64,000 bases of DNA from JAJDAT01 sp964570665 (GTDB lineage: Bacteria > Nitrospinota > Nitrospinia > Nitrospinales > JAJDAT01), in the NCBI GenBank assembly GCA_964570665.1, contig CAZMZH010000008.1, positions 136,880-200,879 of the forward strand, given 5' to 3'. The notes under the pieces were generated by a model, which was given only the letters and a program-made list of their open reading frames with translations, was not told the origin of the DNA and did not search any database. Shown in pieces: positions 9,601-15,940 of this stretch; position 1 is the stretch's first letter, and each line of letters opens with the position of its first letter. The position numbers were made by a program, and so were the translations under genes.

Positions 9601-9841
9601 TAAAATAAGTTTTGATTTCATTTTTTGAATTTTTACTTAAATTACTTTTTTCAAAAATATTTAAAAAACCCTCATTGTCGATTTTTTTATTCCAATCAAG
9701 CTTTTCAATTTTAGATTCTTTCGCCCAGCGCTCAATCCATTTTTCCATAGGTTTTTTTTCTGAGTTGGCGGAGATATTGGGCACAAAAGCTCCAAATACA
9801 AAAAACGAAATAAAAACGTAAATTAAAAATGAATGTCGCAT
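6623..9841 (-). CDS. Exported six-heme c-type cytochrome
   Basis: I place the start at the ATG at 9841 (1072 residues). From there the protein begins with a clean signal peptide (MRHSFLIYVF..., core to about residue 22), whereas the upstream ATG at 9883 adds 14 residues and overlaps the TonB gene. Six CxxCH heme sites lie at about residues 328, 465, 536, 595, 658 and 712. The first 320 residues are heme-free and Lys-rich, then contain a Trp/Tyr-rich beta-like part. After the hemes, the C-terminal 350 residues include HKFPTGVGFRRAFL, seen in several periplasmic multiheme proteins. Electron transfer at or near the outer membrane is likely; substrate unknown. It is second gene of the operon with the TonB receptor and precedes the YfiR-like gene by 16 bp, which suggests a functional link between redox state and the kinase. 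Confidence 0.85.
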   Translation of the reverse strand: MRHSFLIYVFISFFVFGAFVPNISANSEKKPMEKWIERWAKESKIEKLDWNKKIDNEGFLNIFEKSNLSKNSKNEIKTYFKNKESSWDEFIKIFLKVLKEKGQEYYFNNLKEIEERLKPYLGENAAFKLAALLIIEAALEKMNGTLKPDSYTCEAAKFFGFDYFLWKLKDKRDNTIFVPYDISMPISTFLWTECYHNDDEWRWDGGGEDNSNKDGIIRMTGPHIDGVEYMVHARVRVYYSPEVVDWLKKDRKGKINNEHLLPGVVIKEMFPSDPDPTIEGHDKIAGWAVMIRSPETKNGWIWLLFYPPGNITLGGIPLLTAKYGTSFCLTCHASAESDLTFVSMDNIKGKNIDTYSYIKQPPNSLPPGEQEKKKAQVKSIHELFAMFLKQKIVSSKPDKINEAALQQYKINDWCDPQEEKFRKRKCKNEVEQWTLPSNINPYGAFDHVIPEGGEKLDHFYSSEACWGCHDISYLQNGRWPNMMVTDRKGNQYNISPYGEWSASMMGLSGRDPVFHSQLEFEQNLRPAYKDEIANLCLSCHGVMGQRAFQKDKGEDKNFTKNILYSRPSKFKTFDDSGGLSADAKYGGLARDGVSCTVCHHISPKGLGEKSTFTGKFNLGPKDEVYGPFPDESIKTYPMLQAVGITPKHGMQIKDSGLCGSCHTVQPPQIPLEEGKKEHKDAKPWDSFTNHSTEQTTWMEWTNSDYKKGNTSCQDCHMPNKFPGVMQDEGLKEELPPFKIANIEEPDFPKVPYLASEKNIKLTPKKNYRRHTLVGLNIFATEMFNQFPDLMGYYKTDVTIPTPPAMLTAKPFDRLELASQEILWQAKNKTARLSIDSIQKTKDDLEVLVTVSNLAGHKFPTGVGFRRAFLQFSVLGGNDGKKTLWSSGRTSPAGVLIDQNGEILKSEFTKKAEDIQPDHKNITRQDQVQIYESRHVNNQNELTTSFLGLFEEYKDNRILPKGWLPSGDYHEETVPRNNGEPIDPTPEEIGQDQITYSIPLKEIEGAKSIEVGLYYQSIPPYYLKERFEQPCGKKDDCKNAKRLYYLVTHLKLKDDMKDWRLKLVTLKKAIPQF

Positions 9842-9870
9842 ATTCTTTCTCAAAAAAAACAAAACACAGA

Positions 9871-11922
9871 TCAGTATCTCCAAGTCGCTTTTCCATAAAA
9901 GCTACGAGGCGTTTCAGTGGATGCTGTAATATTTACGTTTCGACCTTCGCGAAATTCTGGATGTTGGTCGTCTTGAAGATTCTGTCCGACCAAGGACAGT
10001 TCTAAATTTTTATCCGGACGCCACCCCAGTCTCAAGTCCACTCGCGTGTATCTGGGTACGTCTTGATTGGTCAGCTCGTCTACAAAATAAACCATTGTGT
10101 CAAATTCAAAGTTGTGCGAAAGATCGAGATACGATCTAAAGTTAAATTGAAATTTCGGATCGTTTCCTTCGGTATCGTTTGAATCTGGAGAAAAATCGAT
10201 ATTTAAATAAGTAAATGCGGCGTTCAATTTCCAATAATCAAACACCTCCCATTTAATCGCCGTTTCAAGACCAATGGTTTGAGCTTCGTTTCCATGTCCG
10301 GAAAAAATTGGAGAAACTATATGTGTCGGTTGCGGAGATGTTTCGACAAAAGCGGTTCCAGTAGCTGTGCTAAAAAGATCGTCGTGTTGACTATAAAATC
10401 CGGCGATATCTACTAATATCTTTTCTGTTGGTTGTACTCGATATCCGATTTCGTATGTCCAGCTGATTTCAGCTTGTTCGTCCGGGTCGGAAAAAAGACT
10501 GATTTCCAAAGGCGTTCCATCAGCTAATGGAACAACGCCAAGGCGAATACGTCCTCCAGGCGAGTCGTCTAATCTGGATGGAATCCGCGCCGCTCGGGAA
10601 ATTGCTCCCCAAACTCTTTGTTTGGAATCTGGGGCCCAGGCCAATCTCATATTGGGTTCCCATTGAAAACCCGCAAACTCGGTCACTTCAAATTTGGAAC
10701 CAAAAGTAAATTCCAGTTCATTAGGAATGATCGAATAAGTGTCTTGAAAAAAGGCGCTGGCATTGGTATAAAACCGGCTTCCATTGGGAGTGAATTCCAA
10801 AGAAAAAGTATTGTCAATGGAATCGGCTATAGTGCGCGATTGCGCTCCCCACACAATTTTATGTTTAGATCCCCAATCAAATTGATGTTGAATGTCGGCG
10901 TCGAAAACATTAACTACGGAATTAAAAAAATCAATGGATTGTCGAACTTCCCTATCATAATAAAACTGTACAGTCATTTCAGAACGGTCCTGAAACTTAT
11001 GATTCCATCGGCCCAGGATATTGCCGCCATTGATATCCGTAAAAAAATTTCGGTTAACCGTAGTTGGAGACGTTAGAGAAATCACCTCATTTACGCTCCT
11101 TCTGCCAGCGCGTCCATCGTAATAATCGCCTTGCAGAGTGAAGGAATTATTTTCCGATCGTTCCCAATCGAATCGAAAACCGCCGCGACTTACCTCCCAA
11201 TCGTCAAACGCTTCTTGTTTTTGGAAATCGGAAAAAGTGTCCCGGTTAAAATATTTACCAAAAACACGGTAATTAATTCCATTTTCTAATTTGCCGCCGT
11301 AACGAATGGAAGTGATTCCTTCTTCTTCGTCGCCAGCAACGCCGCTAGCTAATAACTTTTGAGTTTTCCCACTGTTCTTGGTAATGATGTTGATGACGCC
11401 ATTTACCGCATTTGATCCCCACAAAGTAGCTCCTGGTCCTCTAATTACCTCTATCCGGTCAATGTCTTCAAGCATCGTATCTTGTTCATTCCAATTGACT
11501 CCGTTAAAGACATTTGAATATACGCTTCTGCCGTCAATGAGCACCAACAAACGGGCTGAAAGGTTTTGGTTAAATCCCCGAGAGGAAATAGCCCAAACAT
11601 TGGAAGAAAAATGTCCAACTTGCAATCCCGGAGCCATTCGTAACGCTTCCATAATACTTGTCGCTCCAGAACGACGGATATCTTCCTGTGTAATTACATA
11701 GATTGCAGAGGCGGCATCGAAAAACTTTTCTTTCCTCTTAGATACCGATGTAATTTTCATGTTTATCAAATCGCGCAAATTCATTTTAGCGAACGTTAGG
11801 ACCGGTTCTTCTCCCGTCGCTTTACTCTCGGTAAGCAAAAAACTCAGGGCGAAAATAAAAAGAATCCTAAAAAATTTACAATTTTCAGAGGGCTTTTTTA
11901 ATCGAGATAAAAACTGAGGCAT
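9871..11922 (-). CDS. TonB-dependent outer-membrane receptor
   Basis: A 683-residue receptor: signal peptide (core about 20-33), then a plug domain at about 55-165. The plug contains SAIYVITQEDIRRSGATSI, a LIDGRSVY strand and the IEVIRGPGATLWGSNAVNG block. A beta-barrel follows, ending in aromatic WRY as usual for outer-membrane assembly. The plug type resembles the CirA/colicin-I or vitamin-B12 class of receptors; the ligand cannot be read from sequence. A strong ribosome-binding site (AAGGAGAAGGT) touches the ATG. It is first gene of the five-gene operon with cytochrome, YfiR, kinase and regulator, with a palindromic operator candidate at 12046-12061. In such a setting it may pass a ligand- or redox-dependent signal to YfiR, the role YfiB plays in the described circuit; that is inference. 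Confidence 0.92.
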   Translation of the reverse strand: MPQFLSRLKKPSENCKFFRILFIFALSFLLTESKATGEEPVLTFAKMNLRDLINMKITSVSKRKEKFFDAASAIYVITQEDIRRSGATSIMEALRMAPGLQVGHFSSNVWAISSRGFNQNLSARLLVLIDGRSVYSNVFNGVNWNEQDTMLEDIDRIEVIRGPGATLWGSNAVNGVINIITKNSGKTQKLLASGVAGDEEEGITSIRYGGKLENGINYRVFGKYFNRDTFSDFQKQEAFDDWEVSRGGFRFDWERSENNSFTLQGDYYDGRAGRRSVNEVISLTSPTTVNRNFFTDINGGNILGRWNHKFQDRSEMTVQFYYDREVRQSIDFFNSVVNVFDADIQHQFDWGSKHKIVWGAQSRTIADSIDNTFSLEFTPNGSRFYTNASAFFQDTYSIIPNELEFTFGSKFEVTEFAGFQWEPNMRLAWAPDSKQRVWGAISRAARIPSRLDDSPGGRIRLGVVPLADGTPLEISLFSDPDEQAEISWTYEIGYRVQPTEKILVDIAGFYSQHDDLFSTATGTAFVETSPQPTHIVSPIFSGHGNEAQTIGLETAIKWEVFDYWKLNAAFTYLNIDFSPDSNDTEGNDPKFQFNFRSYLDLSHNFEFDTMVYFVDELTNQDVPRYTRVDLRLGWRPDKNLELSLVGQNLQDDQHPEFREGRNVNITASTETPRSFYGKATWRY

Positions 11923-12240
11923 ACCTTCTCCTTAAACCAAACCTATTTCAAGAATTGCGTCCAATGAACAAACCAAAATCTACTTTGACCAACCTATTCT
12001 AATTTAATGATAGGTATATATCTATAATACGAAGCCTTATATCTTGTAGTGATATCACTACGGGTTGAGAGAATAAAGACAATTGTGATGTTTCGCTCCG
12101 GAGTGGGGACTAAAATGACCTGTGTACTTGTGGAAAATGCCCTTCATTTTCTCTCAAGTTACCCAGACGCTACTTCTTCTTAGAGTATTGTAAATTTATT
12201 GGGTTTGTTGGGAAAGAATAGGGAATGAAACCTAAAGAAC
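11923..12240. other. Upstream region of the TonB operon
   Basis: The 318 bases between the receptor start and the transposase remnant hold the palindrome at 12046-12061. Between it and the gene, AT-rich -10-like hexamers occur on the minus strand (TATTAT around 12024-12029). Beyond 12062 I see no gene. A stretch near 12200 (GGGTTTGTTGGGAAAG) faintly resembles an IS6-family terminal repeat. Confidence 0.3.
12046..12061. promoter_or_regulatory. 16-bp perfect palindrome upstream of TonB operon
   Basis: GTAGTGATATCACTAC is a perfect 16-bp inverted repeat, 124 bp upstream of the receptor start codon. It shares the outer GTAG...CTAC halves and spacing with the palindrome at 3827-3842. On the minus strand each is followed by a CAAGATAT stretch (directly here, after about 7 bases at 3827). 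It is a candidate operator for the operon's own NarL-type regulator. Confidence 0.45.
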
Positions 12241-12655
12241 CCCTACTTGCGTCATCGTTTAACTCTAAGTTTTCCTGATATACAGAACTGCTCGCTATTC
12301 GAGGCATTCAAACAGCTTATGAATCGTTCCGTCGTTGGCGCCTGAATTTTTCGTCTCAATATTCTAAATTATTACACCAGAAGGAGGTTAGATTAGGCGA
12401 TATTTGGCATTCAGATGAAGTGTCTGTTTCAATTTGGGGCAAGCGTCAGTACCTGTGGCGCATTGTCGATCAAAATGGAGAAACCATTGATGTAATGGCC
12501 CAGAACCGAAGAGACGTACCTGTTGCATTGAGATTTTTCAGAAACTATTCAAAGGATGCGGGGGGGGTACTCATGAACCCAACCGGCAACAGGAACGGTA
12601 GTTGCGTAGGTTCAAATCAACAGGCCAAGCGCAACTTTTTGGCAAAAACAAGCCT
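12225..12655 (+). pseudogene. Decayed IS6-family transposase
   Basis: One continuous frame from about 12282 to 12560 reads as the DDE transposase core of IS6 elements: ELLAIRGIQTAYESFRRW, then GDIWHSDEVSV with the first catalytic Asp, YLWRIVDQNGETIDV and RRDVPVALRFFR. Just upstream, RLTLSFPDI is in another frame, so a frameshift lies near 12282-12290. Downstream, the family's C-terminal end (QQER, stop, LRRFKSTGQAQLF) appears in a third frame at 12578-12640 with an in-frame TAG. The central segment with the second catalytic Asp and the Glu is deleted. The copy is therefore non-functional. No clear pair of terminal inverted repeats remains. Confidence 0.8.
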
Positions 12656-12712
12656 TGGTGGAGAATAAGAAAGATACAAATCAGGTCTAAAACTTCCCTA
12701 CTGAAAATACGC

Positions 12713-13651
12713 TTATAGTTCTGCAGGTAGATTGGTTGCGCTCCAATCCCACCAGGACCCGTCGTAATTTCTGGCGTTAAAGCCCAAATATTTCAAAACA
12801 AAATAGGCCATGGCCGAGCGAACGCCTCCAGTGCAATAAACAACGACTTCTTTACTGGCAGTAATGTCATGTTTTTCCAAAATCTGTGTCAATGTTTCTC
12901 TGTTTTTTAGTTCTCCTTTTTCATTAAAGAAATTCCTCCAATCGATATGAACGGCGCCAGGTATATGGCCGCCTTTATGAGATCCATAAGGAGTTGATCC
13001 TTTAAACTCTTTTAGCGTCCGGGTGTCGATAATTGAAAGATTAGAGTCTCCCAATCTCTTTCCAATCCAACTTTTGTTGGCAATGACTAAATTGTTTAAA
13101 TTTAAGTCGGAACCTTTTAGGGCTGTTTTAGCGATTTTTTCTCCATTGCCTCGTTGTATTTTATTTCCTTTTTTTTGCCAGAGATCCAGTCCTCCTTCTA
13201 ATATAGAAGTATTTTCAAAACCCAAATAGTGGAACATCCATAGAAAACGACCATCCGTTCGCCAAGGGTCTTGCGGGTCTCCATAGATGATTATTTTTTT
13301 GTTTTTATCGATTCCAAGGCTGGAAATTTTATCGGCTATGATGGATAAATCTTGGATAATTAACCCTGGAACTCCATTCCTGGTTTCGGTAAATTTTTTC
13401 CAATTTGGCAGATGAACAGCGCCTGGAATATGTCCTAAAAAGTATTTCCAAGTGGATCTCGCATCCAATAAAATAGTATCTTTTTGAGTGGATTTTGATA
13501 TGTTTTCCATTTGAGAAATAATCGAAAAGTTTCCTTTTGCCAATGAGATAGCCCCATTTATTGTAAAAAAGTAAATCAGCAAAAATGAGGAAAAGAGGAA
13601 TTTAATTTTTCTTGACAAAGTGAGGGGGCGATTAGTAAAATCTGTATTCAT
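12713..13651 (-). CDS. Exported two-domain rhodanese (thiosulfate/3-mercaptopyruvate sulfurtransferase)
   Basis: A 312-residue protein with an N-terminal hydrophobic segment (about 18-38, likely signal or anchor) and tandem rhodanese domains. Domain 1 is about 55-165 and carries the CH2A-like LLDARS and GHIPGAVHLP motifs. Its loop has GDPQDPW where the active site would be, so it is inactive. Domain 2 is about 190-310 with IDTRTLKEF, GHIPGAVHIDW and the active loop YCTGGVRSA, whose Cys273 is the persulfide-forming residue. An inactive first and active second domain is the normal arrangement for TST/MPST enzymes, which move sulfane sulfur between thiosulfate or 3-mercaptopyruvate and thiols or cyanide. 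The export signal suggests periplasmic sulfur handling. It appears monocistronic. Confidence 0.88.
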   Translation of the reverse strand: MNTDFTNRPLTLSRKIKFLFSSFLLIYFFTINGAISLAKGNFSIISQMENISKSTQKDTILLDARSTWKYFLGHIPGAVHLPNWKKFTETRNGVPGLIIQDLSIIADKISSLGIDKNKKIIIYGDPQDPWRTDGRFLWMFHYLGFENTSILEGGLDLWQKKGNKIQRGNGEKIAKTALKGSDLNLNNLVIANKSWIGKRLGDSNLSIIDTRTLKEFKGSTPYGSHKGGHIPGAVHIDWRNFFNEKGELKNRETLTQILEKHDITASKEVVVYCTGGVRSAMAYFVLKYLGFNARNYDGSWWDWSATNLPAEL

Positions 13652-13953
13652 TTTTTTGCCCTGTCTCTTTAGAAACGGTGAAAGCTATAAGCTTTTTTCG
13701 TTTTGTATTTAGAAAAACGCTGTGGCGTATTAATAAGGGACGCAATTCTTTGGACCCCTTCCTTTGAAATTAAGAAGGTTTCTAAAAATAAGTATAATTC
13801 AATAAAATATTTTTTCAAATGAAGCTCTTAATTTAGAGAAGAGCTTTTTTGTTTTTAAGCGGTATTTATAGTAGTTAAATTAAGCCAATTGGCCATTAAA
13901 GAAAAACTTGTTACGTCGATAGTTGGTTCAGAAATTTTGATTTTGGAGAAATC
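13652..13953. other. Intergenic region between divergent genes
   Basis: The 302 bases separate the rhodanese (minus) from the acidic-repeat protein (plus). They contain a hairpin with a T-run at 13822-13850 (listed separately) and no credible ORF. A plus-strand small RNA ending at that hairpin is possible but has no other support. Confidence 0.3.
13822..13850 (+). terminator. Intrinsic-terminator-like hairpin
   Basis: AAGCTCTT (13822-13829) pairs with AAGAGCTT (13839-13846) across a 9-base loop, and the 3' arm runs into six T. No plus-strand gene ends just upstream, so it may end a small RNA or be part of the leader of the gene starting at 13954. Confidence 0.4.
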
Positions 13954-15372
13954 ATGACCGAGAAAAAAAACGAGTCCGAAAAGCAAACTCACGAAGAGCG
14001 AATTGAAGCGATTAAAAGAGAAGAAAAAGAAGATGCCAGCTCCTATTATGAGCAAGGTGGAGGAGGGCATTCTGAAGAAGAATCCCATGAGGCTCCTCAT
14101 AGCGCTCCCATTGAGCCAATTGATAAAGATCAAGAGGAAATGGGTTTTATGAAAATGATCGCAATAGTTGGTTTAGGAGCCGCTGGGTTGGCCTTAATTT
14201 TCAACTTTTATTTTATCAGCGATCTCGAAACTCGTATAAGCGGTTTGGATAATTCTCTATCTGAGGCAGATAAAAAAATTGAATCGTCAGTAGCCAAATT
14301 AGATACAGATGTTAAAGCAGTTGGAGGTGAATTAGAAAAAACTAACTCTTCAATTTCTGAAATTGACGGGAAAGTAGGTTCTTTAGGCGAAAGTCTTCAT
14401 AAGCTTGAAAACGCAGTAGGGGCCTATGAAAGAAAAATGGCGATTATGGAGCTTAAACGAGCTCTTGTCGCAATTAAGGGCGTGACGGCGAATGCTAGTT
14501 CTGATGTATTAGATAGTTCGAATAGCGTAATTTCTAATATTGAAAGCTTGTTGAATAAGTTAGAAGGTTCTACAGATACAGCATCTGAGGAATCCGAAAG
14601 CGCCGAGGAATCTGAAGAGGGTGGCGAAGAAGAAGCTGCCGAAGATCATGGTGAGGAAGCCGCAGAGGAATCTGAAGAAAGTGGCGAAGAAGAAGCTGCC
14701 GAAGATCATGGCGAAGAAGCCGCCGAGGAATCTGAAGAGGGTGGCGAAGAAGAAGCTGCCGAAGATCATGGCGAGGAAGCCGCCGAGGAATCTGAAGAGG
14801 GTGGCGAAGAAGAAGCCTCTGAAGATCATGGCGAAGAAGCCGCCGAGGAATCTGAAGAGGGTGGCGAAGAAGAAGCTGCCGAAGATCATGGCGAAGAAGC
14901 CGCCGAGGAATCTGAAGAAAGTGGCGAAGAAGAAGCTGCCGAAGATCATGGCGAAGAAGCCGCCGAGGAATCTGAAGAAGACGGTGAAGAAGCAGACGCC
15001 GAAGATCATGGCGAAGAAGCCGCAGAGGAATCTGAAGAAGGCGGTGAGGAAGAAGCAGCCGAAGATCATGGCGAAGAAGCCGCCGAGGAATCTGAAGAAG
15101 GTCATGAAGAAGCAGCCGCCGAAGATCATGGCGAAGAAGCCGCCGAGGAATCTGAAGAAAGCCATGAAGAAGCAGCCGCTGAAGAGCACGGCGAGGAAGT
15201 CGCAGAGCATGCCGCATTTGACTCAGATGTTATTCCAGCCTTAGCCCCAGCGGATGAAGAATCTGAAGAGTCTCATGTAGGAGAAATTCGTCTTGCTGCA
15301 AGCGAACATCCAGAAGGCGAGGAGATTGAAGAAGAATTACCCTCGGTAGAAGAATTGAAATCAGGGCACTAA
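13954..15372 (+). CDS. Membrane-anchored protein with acidic tandem-repeat tail
   Basis: A 472-residue protein with a good ribosome-binding site (GGAGAA) before the ATG. Residues 1-64 are charged and cytoplasmic; a single TM follows at about 67-89. Residues 91-205 form a coiled coil with regular polar spacing (SISEIDGKVGSLGESLHKLE). Residues about 207-415 are about ten copies of a 20-residue unit (EEAAEDHGEEAAEESEEGG type), encoded by a 60-bp direct repeat. The tail is about 60 percent Glu/Asp with a regularly spaced His (DHG). No family is recognised. The layout suggests a cell-envelope spacer or polyanionic, possibly metal- or cation-binding, domain. The LapA-like gene follows 58 bp later. 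Confidence 0.85.
   Translation: MTEKKNESEKQTHEERIEAIKREEKEDASSYYEQGGGGHSEEESHEAPHSAPIEPIDKDQEEMGFMKMIAIVGLGAAGLALIFNFYFISDLETRISGLDNSLSEADKKIESSVAKLDTDVKAVGGELEKTNSSISEIDGKVGSLGESLHKLENAVGAYERKMAIMELKRALVAIKGVTANASSDVLDSSNSVISNIESLLNKLEGSTDTASEESESAEESEEGGEEEAAEDHGEEAAEESEESGEEEAAEDHGEEAAEESEEGGEEEAAEDHGEEAAEESEEGGEEEASEDHGEEAAEESEEGGEEEAAEDHGEEAAEESEESGEEEAAEDHGEEAAEESEEDGEEADAEDHGEEAAEESEEGGEEEAAEDHGEEAAEESEEGHEEAAAEDHGEEAAEESEESHEEAAAEEHGEEVAEHAAFDSDVIPALAPADEESEESHVGEIRLAASEHPEGEEIEEELPSVEELKSGH
14590..15210 (+). repeat. 60-bp tandem repeat inside coding region
   Basis: About ten in-phase copies of a 60-bp unit run from about 14590 to 15210; full units start at 14641, 14701, 14761 and so on, every 60 bases. 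Most copies differ at a handful of positions, mainly third codon bases and GGC/AGC/CAT changes. Because 60 is divisible by 3 and the unit lacks stops in several frames, long open frames also appear in one other plus frame and in two minus frames; these are by-products. Confidence 0.95.
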
Positions 15373-15430
15373 AACCGATATAATAAATTCGTTTATTAAA
15401 ATATTTATCCAGTAAAAACCCGGGATTTTC

Positions 15431-15733
15431 ATGTCAGCTTTTAAACTCATTTTTAATATTTTACTTTTGATTGTTATTTCTTCTTTTGCTGTAAAGAACA
15501 TGGCTCCAGTGGAAATCACTTATTATGATTGGGAATTTCATATGCACACAACTCATACATCTGTGTTGTATATTATTCTCGCCTCTTTTTTAATTGGTTT
15601 TTTTCTAGCAAAATTTAACACGGTTATTAGTTGTGTTAGATTGAAATCTAACCTAAGAAAGAGTGATAGAACTATTGAATCTTTGAATCAAGAGTTGGTG
15701 AAACATCGAGAGAAAGAAACGGCATCGGCATAA
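15431..15733 (+). CDS. LapA-like (DUF1049) inner-membrane protein
   Basis: A 100-residue protein with TM1 about 4-20 and TM2 about 46-63, followed by a charged coiled-coil tail (SDRTIESLNQELVKHRE). The phrase SFAVKNMAPVEITYYDWEF, then a second helix, follows the LapA/DUF1049 pattern (short N-terminal helix, NxxPVxxxxF beta-like link, second helix, coil). In E. coli LapA (YciS) works with LapB in controlling LpxC and lipopolysaccharide synthesis. No LapB-like gene is adjacent, although two TPR proteins lie within 4 kb. It may share a transcript with the acidic-repeat gene. Confidence 0.8.
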   Translation: MSAFKLIFNILLLIVISSFAVKNMAPVEITYYDWEFHMHTTHTSVLYIILASFLIGFFLAKFNTVISCVRLKSNLRKSDRTIESLNQELVKHREKETASA

Positions 15734-15825
15734 GTTTCAATTTTTTCGATTGTCTTTTTTTCTTAATCTATTTTAATCCTTCCTATATTTTTTACTTTTC
15801 TACTTGAATTAGTTTTTTATTTGCA

Positions 15826-15846
15826 TTTTGGTTCAACAGCTAATTA
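15826..15846 (+). promoter_or_regulatory. Shared upstream motif, copy 1
   Basis: A 21-base stretch (TTTTGGTTC, AACAGC, TAATTA) that matches 18 of 21 positions with 20074-20094. This copy lies 95 bp upstream of the TTG start at 15941, the other 178 bp upstream of 20272. Function unknown; it could be a common regulator site or a small dispersed repeat. Confidence 0.3.
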
Positions 15847-15940
15847 GCTAGCGATGCCAAGAGTTTGCAAAATCCTCTTAATAATGGTTCAATAGTTTCT
15901 CATTTCTTCTACCATTTAGTCTCTATCTAGCTGATTTATT

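Noticed and set aside
9842..9883. Upstream ATG giving 14 more residues on the cytochrome.
   Set aside because: It would overlap the receptor gene and place extra residues before an otherwise standard signal peptide; the ATG at 9841 is the better start.
13855..14133. 92-codon minus-strand frame opposite the acidic-repeat gene.
   Set aside because: Antisense shadow of a gene with strong coding evidence.
14590..15210. CRISPR-like regular repeat.
   Set aside because: Units are contiguous 60-bp direct repeats without unique spacers and lie inside a coding frame. No CRISPR array was seen elsewhere in the window.
14560..15244. Three more long frames over the acidic repeat: two on the minus strand (about 215 codons each) and a Lys-rich one on the plus strand (207 codons).
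   Set aside because: They are by-products of a 60-bp stop-free repeat; only the 13954 frame has an SD, a transmembrane segment and non-repeat domains on both sides.
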